From assembly GCA_965229005.1 (NCBI GenBank), contig CBDDIP010000002.1:2666001-2730000 (forward strand): DNA of 64,000 nt, given 5' to 3'. Shown here in pieces: positions 59,929-64,000 of this stretch; within the stretch, counting starts at the first letter, position 1; each line of letters opens with the position of its first letter. The stretch is from CBDDIP01 sp965229005 (GTDB taxonomy: Bacteria > Actinomycetota > Acidimicrobiia > Acidimicrobiales > Ilumatobacteraceae). The position numbers and the translations under genes were made by a program. The notes beneath the pieces are model-generated. The model made no database searches and was not told the origin of the DNA. It saw nothing but the letters and a program-made list of their open reading frames with translations.

Positions 59929-60138
59929 ATGCTGACCTCGCACGACATCACCGGCCTCCGACGATCGCTGGCGATGGCACCGCTGTCGCGCGACGAAACC
60001 GAACGGCTCCTCGACTCGTGCGAACAGATGGCCCGAGAGCGCTCGAAGATCCGCACCGTGCTCGACAACCTGCCGACGACCGTGCGCGACCTGAGGCAGT
60101 CGCTGAACGACCTGCAGCGCCTGGTCGCCGATCAGTAG
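59929..60138 (+). CDS. Small helical hypothetical protein (69 aa)
   Basis: The frame MLTSHDITGLRRSLAMAPLS...VADQ starts six bases after the GATACT -10 element, so I prefer ATG 59929 to earlier in-frame starts that lie within the promoter. The product is predicted to be two helices (ETERLLDSCEQMARERSKIRTVLDNL and VRDLRQSLNDLQRLV), the second amphipathic and coiled-coil-like. No family is recognised. A hairpin follows 40 bp after the stop. Confidence 0.6.
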   Translation: MLTSHDITGLRRSLAMAPLSRDETERLLDSCEQMARERSKIRTVLDNLPTTVRDLRQSLNDLQRLVADQ

Positions 60139-60177
60139 GACGGCGCGCTGCGGTCGAACCGTCGCCGCGAACGAAGT

Positions 60178-60209
60178 GACCCCCGCACTGTTACAAGCAG
60201 CCGGGGGTC
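60178..60209 (+). terminator. Hairpin, 8-bp arms with a 16-base loop
   Basis: GACCCCCG (60178-60185) pairs perfectly with CGGGGGTC (60202-60209). It stands 40 bp after the small-protein stop and probably ends that transcript. The remaining bases to 60440 show no gene I can support. Confidence 0.5.
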
Positions 60210-60440
60210 CGGCCGAGAACCCGTGGAGGCGCTCGGCGGGGACGACGGTAGCCGCTCGAGATCGACGTGCCACCCGAGCCGGGCTCTAGGTGAGCACGCT
60301 TGTCGGGTGAGCGACGTACTTCCGCGCGCGATCTGGAGTTGTTTGCGTGCGCGATCCGCGGCGGGCATCATGCGGTGGTGTCGGTGGCTCGATCCGAGTT
60401 TCGCTTGTCGCCGCAGGAAGACTTCGTCTTCGGCGTGAAG

Positions 60441-61193
60441 ATGCGTGGATCCGCGTTGTCGTTGGGGCCATCTGGGAGAGAGGTTGGCGCTGCGGTCCTC
60501 GTGAGCGCAGCGACAGCCGGAGTCGGCGCGCTCCTCGCATTCGGTGCGGGCACGGGTACAGCTGTCAGCGGGCGGGCAGTGAGGCACCCCACGGCGCTGG
60601 TGGTCATGGGGGTCGTGGTGATCGCGTACGCATCATGGCTGCTTGTGCGGTCGTTGCTCGTCGGTGTCCGCGCCGACGTAGGTGGGCTCGCTGTGCGCGG
60701 CGGTTGGCGCACCCGCGAGATTCCGTGGAGCACCATCGCTAGCGTCCGCGCCGACGAGACGGTGAGCCGTCGCTGGAAGCTGTTCGCCGGCATCGACTTC
60801 GTCACCTGGCGAATGCGCCCGGTCACGTCCTGGTCGATCGGTGTGGTCGTCTTGGTCGATGGAACGGTGATAGCGCTACCTGGGCTCTGGTCGGCTGCTC
60901 GAACGGAGAGCTTCGGGCCCGACGAACCGACTGCTACCGAACTGAAGTTGCAAGCGCTCAACCGGTACATGTCGTGTGTTGCGGGTCGATCCGCGAGCGT
61001 CGCGCCGGAAGGTCGCACCGGCGTCGCGGACCTCGACGGATCTCCTTCGACAATCGTTTGGTATGCGGTTGGAGGCGTGACCGTTTGGCTCCTCGTGAGC
61101 TGGGCCGTTGGCACGATCGTCAGCCCTGTCTTCCTCCTGGTCGGTCTCGCTCTCAGCCTGCTCCAGTTGAGACAGCATCGGCGCATCGGCTAG
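60441..61193 (+). CDS. PH-domain-like membrane protein
   Basis: About 250 residues. Two N-terminal membrane helices (AAVLVSAATAGVGALLAFGAG and ALVVMGVVVIAYASWLLV) are followed by a bacterial PH-like segment (VRADVGGLAVRGGWRTREIPWSTIASVRADE) and two C-terminal helices (IVWYAVGGVTVWLLVSWAVG and VFLLVGLALSLLQL). Such proteins are common in actinobacteria and have no known activity. The start is uncertain; ATG 60441 places the first helix near the N-terminus. Confidence 0.65.
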   Translation: MRGSALSLGPSGREVGAAVLVSAATAGVGALLAFGAGTGTAVSGRAVRHPTALVVMGVVVIAYASWLLVRSLLVGVRADVGGLAVRGGWRTREIPWSTIASVRADETVSRRWKLFAGIDFVTWRMRPVTSWSIGVVVLVDGTVIALPGLWSAARTESFGPDEPTATELKLQALNRYMSCVAGRSASVAPEGRTGVADLDGSPSTIVWYAVGGVTVWLLVSWAVGTIVSPVFLLVGLALSLLQLRQHRRIG

Positions 61194-61251
61194 CTGGTAC
61201 GAGCTGCGGCGCGCAACACGTGGAGTCGCCGCGTGGCGAAATCGGTTCGTC

Positions 61252-62136
61252 CTACGGTGCGTTCGAGGTCAGCCAGTCGCTCATCGTTTGATCGGTGACG
61301 TCGACACAGGGCTCCCACGCCTCATTCCCGGACGCATTGAGACAAGCGCGCATCGAGGAGTCGATGACGGTCCACAGTCCGTCCTTCTGTTCGGCGGACA
61401 GCCTCGACCAGTCGAAGGGTAGGAACTGCGGGAACGTCGCCGGGTCGATCTCATCCGACCGACCGACGACGTTTCCTTCGGTGTCGTACGCGATCCCGCG
61501 TCGAGCTCCAGATGGGCCATCGACCTCGAACGCCACCACTCCTGCAACCGGCCGCTGCCAGACTTGCTCGTGTCCGCCGTCGGTGAACGACACGTAGGCC
61601 ACTTCGCCGGGGAGTCCAGTCCACGTCCACAGATCCCGACTCGCTCCGCTGTTGTCGGCAGTCGAGCTGATTCCGAGACTCTGCGGGATCCGATCCACGA
61701 ACGGGGTGCACCCTCCGCCATCTTCCTCAGAGACGAGGCACTGTTCTTGTACCGCATGCCCTTCGTAGAACGCGACCGTGATGTACAAGTGGAGCGCTGG
61801 TCGGCCCGGGTAGCGGATTGATACGAGCGAGCCTGGCTTCACGAGCGGAAGGGCCGGAGGAGCCTCGGAGGTGATCGCCAGCGGGACCTCGCGGCCCGCA
61901 GGAACGAAACCCGAATGGCCAGGGCTCTGATCGCCGTTCGACCTTCCAGCGGTGACGAGCGCGGCCAGTCCGGCAACGCCGACGACGGCTACGCCCGCCA
62001 TCAATGACCCGCGTCGTCGACGCTGACGTTGACGGACACGGCGCTCGATCGCTGCGAGTCCGTGAAGCGATGCCGGCGATCGCTCCGCGAGCAGATGCAG
62101 GTCGCGTTCCAGCCGATCTTCCAACTCGATGTTCAT
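61252..62136 (-). CDS. Single-pass membrane protein, probable partner of the ECF sigma factor
   Basis: A 294-residue protein: cytoplasmic N-terminus of about 42 residues ending QRQRRRRG, one membrane helix (LMAGVAVVGVAGLAALVTAG) and a large extracellular domain of unknown fold with several Cys. AAGGAGGAG precedes ATG 62136, which overlaps the sigma-factor stop by four bases. Position and topology suggest an anti-sigma factor, although no zinc-binding HXXXCXXC motif is present in the short cytoplasmic part. Confidence 0.65.
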   Translation of the reverse strand: MNIELEDRLERDLHLLAERSPASLHGLAAIERRVRQRQRRRRGSLMAGVAVVGVAGLAALVTAGRSNGDQSPGHSGFVPAGREVPLAITSEAPPALPLVKPGSLVSIRYPGRPALHLYITVAFYEGHAVQEQCLVSEEDGGGCTPFVDRIPQSLGISSTADNSGASRDLWTWTGLPGEVAYVSFTDGGHEQVWQRPVAGVVAFEVDGPSGARRGIAYDTEGNVVGRSDEIDPATFPQFLPFDWSRLSAEQKDGLWTVIDSSMRACLNASGNEAWEPCVDVTDQTMSDWLTSNAP

Positions 62137-62636
62137 CCCAGCTCCTCCTTCAACTTGGTCAGTGCGCGGGCAAGGGTCGACTTGACGGTGCCTTCGGAGA
62201 CCTTCAGGGTCGCCGCCACCTCGGCGGTTGATAAGCGTGAGTAGTAGCGAAGGACGACCACGGTCACGGCGCGCGGGGTGAGGCACTCCAGTGCGTCAGC
62301 GAGCTCGTTCGGATGGTCGATGTGGGCTTCTGGCCGCTCGACGGAGTCCTCGTGCCGCTTCACCAGCCGCCGCCGTCGAAGCCAGGACCTGCTGCGGTTG
62401 ACAACGCAAGTTCGCAAGTAGGCGACCGGGGTGCGTAGGTCGTCCCACCGTTCATACACCCGGACGAATGCCTCCTGCACGATCTCCTCGGCAGCTGTCG
62501 GCGAGCCCGTGATGAGATGTGCGATCCGTGCCATCTCGACGCGATGCGACCGATAGCACGAGATGAACTCAGCATCGAGGGCCGGGCGCGTCAAGCTGAC
62601 AGGAACCAAGCTCTCATCCCGGACCGCTTCGCTCAC
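62133..62636 (-). CDS. ECF-type RNA polymerase sigma factor
   Basis: A sigma-70 family protein of about 167 residues. Region 2 is FISCYRSHRVEMARIAHLITGSPTAAEEIVQEAFVRVYERWDDL. Region 4 is LECLTPRAVTVVVLRYYSRLSTAEVAATLKVSEGTVKSTLARALTKLKEEL. The type resembles the SigE/ECF41-free actinobacterial group with short linkers. GTG 62636 gives the normal length; the frame is open to 62711 (TTG). It is coupled to the membrane protein gene that follows. Confidence 0.85.
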   Translation of the reverse strand: MSEAVRDESLVPVSLTRPALDAEFISCYRSHRVEMARIAHLITGSPTAAEEIVQEAFVRVYERWDDLRTPVAYLRTCVVNRSRSWLRRRRLVKRHEDSVERPEAHIDHPNELADALECLTPRAVTVVVLRYYSRLSTAEVAATLKVSEGTVKSTLARALTKLKEELG

Positions 62637-62790
62637 ACCTTCATCGACGCTCAGCTCGTCGATCCGGTTGTTGTCAGCACAGGTGATTTCTTCAAGCAAG
62701 TAGCTCCCCAACTCCGTCTCGCATCATGCGTGCGGTTGCTTCAGGCCTCATGTCGACCAGCAGAGTGGCATGAGGACCAGACTGTGATCG

Positions 62791-62994
62791 ATGGGCCTCA
62801 GACGATTCCTGAAGTCACTCGCGCCGAAACCGACGGTCTGCCCGCTGTGCGGTCGCCCAGTACGTGTCGAGCTGGAGTCATTCAGGGCGGGTCCGTGGAT
62901 CGAGGTCGTGCCGCCACGCCACGACCAACTCGTTTACGCGTGCGAGCAGCAGAACAGGACGAGCCACCGCCACGTACCGAAGCAGAATTCATGA
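62791..62994 (+). CDS. Small zinc-ribbon-like hypothetical protein (67 aa)
   Basis: The frame starts at ATG 62791 with MGLRRFLKSLAPKPTVCPLCGRPVRVELES. CPLCG is a plausible half of a zinc site; a further Cys sits near residue 51 (YACEQ), so the second half is incomplete. No ribosome-binding site is seen. It may be real or a remnant in this patchy end of the window. Confidence 0.42.
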   Translation: MGLRRFLKSLAPKPTVCPLCGRPVRVELESFRAGPWIEVVPPRHDQLVYACEQQNRTSHRHVPKQNS

Positions 62995-63012
62995 CTCGGT
63001 GATCGCGGCCTG

Positions 63013-63210
63013 TCAGGCGTGGGCGGCGGCGACAGCGACGCTGAAGGCGATGCTGTCAGCGCGGATGCGGTCCCACTCGCCTGACCATGCCGGGGGTGTC
63101 AAGTAGGTCCTGAACCCCCGGGGAGTGTCGACGTACCGTGTGCCGCGACGCGAGCCGCGAGACATGCCGGTCTCGCCCAGACGACCGAGCACCGTGACTC
63201 GATGATGCAC
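63013..63210 (-). CDS. Uncertain ORF beside the transposase fragment
   Basis: A 65-residue frame (MHHRVTVLGRLGETGMSRGSR...AFSVAVAAAHA). No family is recognised and the ribosome-binding site is poor. It contains a hairpin of CCGGGGGT (63090-63097) and ACCCCCGG (63114-63121). It could be the tail of a decayed gene. Confidence 0.25.
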   Translation of the reverse strand: MHHRVTVLGRLGETGMSRGSRRGTRYVDTPRGFRTYLTPPAWSGEWDRIRADSIAFSVAVAAAHA

Positions 63211-63309
63211 AAGCAGCGGCTGCGGTCACGGTCTGGATCGGCTCATCCAAGGCCGTGGGCGGTGACGAAACCGCCGGGCCGAGCGATCTACGTGCCGCCG
63301 TCATGCCCC

Positions 63310-63507
63310 GGCGGGCGATCACGCGCACTCCCGTGACGACCGTGGCGGTGACCTTGGAGTGGCCGTTGGTGCCGCGCTGGACGATCCCGGCGACTGCGGT
63401 GCGGTGAGCCTTGGATCCGACCTTGATGGCCTTCTGTCGGGGCTTGTGCATGTTGGCGCGCTTGCCACCGACGAACGTCTCATCGACTGCAAGCTGGAAT
63501 GCTCGCC
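63310..63507 (-). mobile_element. IS1595-family (ISXO2-like) transposase fragment
   Basis: The minus frame reads FQLAVDETFVGGKRANMHK...KVGSKAHRTAVAGIVQRG...TATVV. DETFVGGK followed by the Lys-rich linker and TAV.GIV.RG is the core of ISXO2-type DDE transposases. Upstream zinc-ribbon and downstream DDE parts are missing, and the frame loses similarity after about 63310. No terminal inverted repeats were found. It is a decayed remnant. Confidence 0.7.
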
Positions 63508-63512
63508 GCCTG

Positions 63513-63607
63513 GGTCGTGGGTGCCGACGATCGTGTTCGTGGCGATCGCTGTCGTGTTTGTCGTCGCCGCGTTGGTGCACTGGCGGCGCGAGCGTTCCGC
63601 CGTCTAG
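63513..63607 (+). pseudogene. C-terminal membrane-helix remnant of a lost gene
   Basis: A plus frame ends PTIVFVAIAVVFVVAALVHWRRERSAV, a clear membrane helix with a basic stop-transfer end. Upstream of about 63510 the same frame runs antisense through the transposase fragment and carries no sense. The helix is therefore probably the tail of a membrane-protein gene whose front was lost or displaced by the insertion. Confidence 0.4.
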
Positions 63608-63620
63608 GTGAGCGCCCCGC
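63599..63620 (+). repeat. 22-bp direct repeat, copy 1
   Basis: The 22 bases beginning GCCGTCTAGGTG are identical to 63851-63872. The copy covers the stop codon (TAG) of the membrane-helix remnant. A shorter match, TCTAGGTGAGC, stands at 60285-60295. Confidence 0.75.
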
Positions 63621-63625
63621 GCGCC

Positions 63626-63631
63626 GATACT
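63626..63631 (+). promoter_or_regulatory. -10 element GATACT of a leaderless gene
   Basis: GATACT lies six bases before GTG 63638, the same spacing and hexamer as at 59917-59929. Confidence 0.5.
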
Positions 63632-63637
63632 TGAGAC

Positions 63638-63832
63638 GTGCGCAAGTTCGTCTCACCAGTAACCCAGTTCTACTCACCAGGCGGTGAGAAGGTGAACGTC
63701 TGGCGCGCATGGTGGAAACGCGGCGGAAAGTGGTGGTACTGGCAGATCGGCCCGGCCATAGGTGGCTACTGCCCCAGTCGTGACGAGGCGATCGCTACCG
63801 GAACGTTCCAAGCGGATGCAATCGACCGCTGA
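63638..63832 (+). CDS. Small hypothetical protein (64 aa), Trp-rich
   Basis: The frame MRKFVSPVTQFYSPGGEKVNVWRAWWKRGGKWWYWQIG...ADAIDR starts with GTG six bases after a GATACT -10 element, suggesting leaderless expression. Five Trp residues lie within about 15 positions, an unusual composition. No family is recognised. It is enclosed between the two copies of the 22-bp direct repeat. Confidence 0.5.
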   Translation: MRKFVSPVTQFYSPGGEKVNVWRAWWKRGGKWWYWQIGPAIGGYCPSRDEAIATGTFQADAIDR

Positions 63833-63850
63833 CCAGCCCAGGTGAGTCAA

Positions 63851-63872
63851 GCCGTCTAGGTGAGCGCCCCGC
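63851..63872 (+). repeat. 22-bp direct repeat, copy 2
   Basis: Identical to 63599-63620, 252 bp apart. The two copies bracket the small Trp-rich gene and its promoter. Confidence 0.75.
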
Positions 63873-64000
63873 TACGCGCGGTTCTGCAAGACGATCAAGG
63901 CGATGCCTGCCGAACTGACAACGGCCAACGCGGTCGCCGCGAGTGCGCCGAAGCCGTCACTCATCCCAGGGCCGAGGACGAGTGTGTCGGACGTGACGAT
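63872..64000 (-). CDS. Partial frame entering from the right edge, hydrophobic C-terminus
   Basis: A minus frame is open from the window edge to a TAG at 63874-63872. It ends FGALAATALAVVSSAGIALIVLQNRA, a membrane helix. It is either the C-terminus of a gene starting outside the window, or a 30-residue membrane peptide from ATG 63964. Confidence 0.35.
   Translation of the reverse strand: MVTSDTLVLGPGMSDGFGALAATALAVVSSAGIALIVLQNRA

Noticed and set aside
60300..60440. TTG-started N-terminal extension of the PH-domain membrane protein
   Set aside because: The extra 47 residues have no domain character, and the first membrane helix sits naturally after ATG 60441.
1..64000. CRISPR array, rRNA or tRNA genes, prophage or integrase
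   Set aside because: No regularly spaced repeats, no rRNA or tRNA-like cloverleaf seen, and no phage or integrase protein among the frames.

Overview
The window is high-GC DNA from an actinobacterium. An Acidimicrobiia-like lineage is a reasonable guess, but it is not proven by the sequence. The evidence is the GTG-rich, tightly overlapping operons, many apparently leaderless starts, four LLM-class (F420/FMN) oxidoreductases, and a thrS - HIT - pgsA - PIM-acyltransferase series like the one known from mycobacteria. No rRNA, tRNA or CRISPR array was seen.

Layout. (1) 1-1.3 kb: a small minus-strand operon of a tiny ORF, a ribbon-helix-helix protein and a DUF4097-type protein cut by the window edge, with an inverted-repeat operator candidate. 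(2) 1.4-49.3 kb: one large catabolic region of about 40 genes in some 15 transcription units on both strands. It holds two importers: a complete branched-chain-amino-acid-type ABC system at 9.9-14.6 kb, and a NitT/TauT-type system whose ATPase lies about 6 kb away from its permease and binding protein. It also holds two acyl-CoA ligases, an acyl-CoA dehydrogenase, two hydratases, a thiolase-fold/DUF35 pair, alpha-methylacyl-CoA racemase, another family III CoA-transferase, six classical SDRs, an aldo/keto reductase, four LLM oxidoreductases, FAH-type and cyclase-type hydrolases, an amidohydrolase, two related C-C-hydrolase-like enzymes, and a set resembling the lower beta-ketoadipate pathway (muconolactone isomerase-like, two carboxymuconolactone-decarboxylase-fold proteins, enol-lactone-hydrolase-like). 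The genes suggest import, CoA activation, ring opening and beta-oxidation of a cyclic, branched carboxylate. The actual substrate cannot be read from the sequence. (3) 49.4-58.7 kb: ordinary chromosomal genes, including thrS, a RIO-type kinase, a HIT protein, a phosphotransferase-fold protein, a MmcQ-like protein, phosphatidylinositol-phosphate synthase and PIM acyltransferase, followed by two lipoproteins. (4) 58.7-64 kb: a patchier end with a VOC protein, a frameshifted RidA gene, small ORFs, a PH-domain membrane protein, an ECF sigma factor with a probable membrane partner, an IS1595-type transposase fragment and a 22-bp direct repeat.

The most notable signal is a shared promoter element in region 2. 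It is a direct repeat TAAY-N8-TAAC (12-bp period), present ten times, always between genes or at a gene end, and never seen in the housekeeping part. Where the downstream gene starts close by, the repeat ends a constant 21-23 bp before the start codon, which suggests leaderless, activator-dependent promoters. The natural candidate to bind it is the 1005-residue regulator at 37.6-40.6 kb, which joins a MalT-like ATPase and helical-repeat region to a C-terminal SARP/BTAD module. SARP proteins are known to bind direct repeats. This would make the region one regulon with its own ATPase-gated activator.
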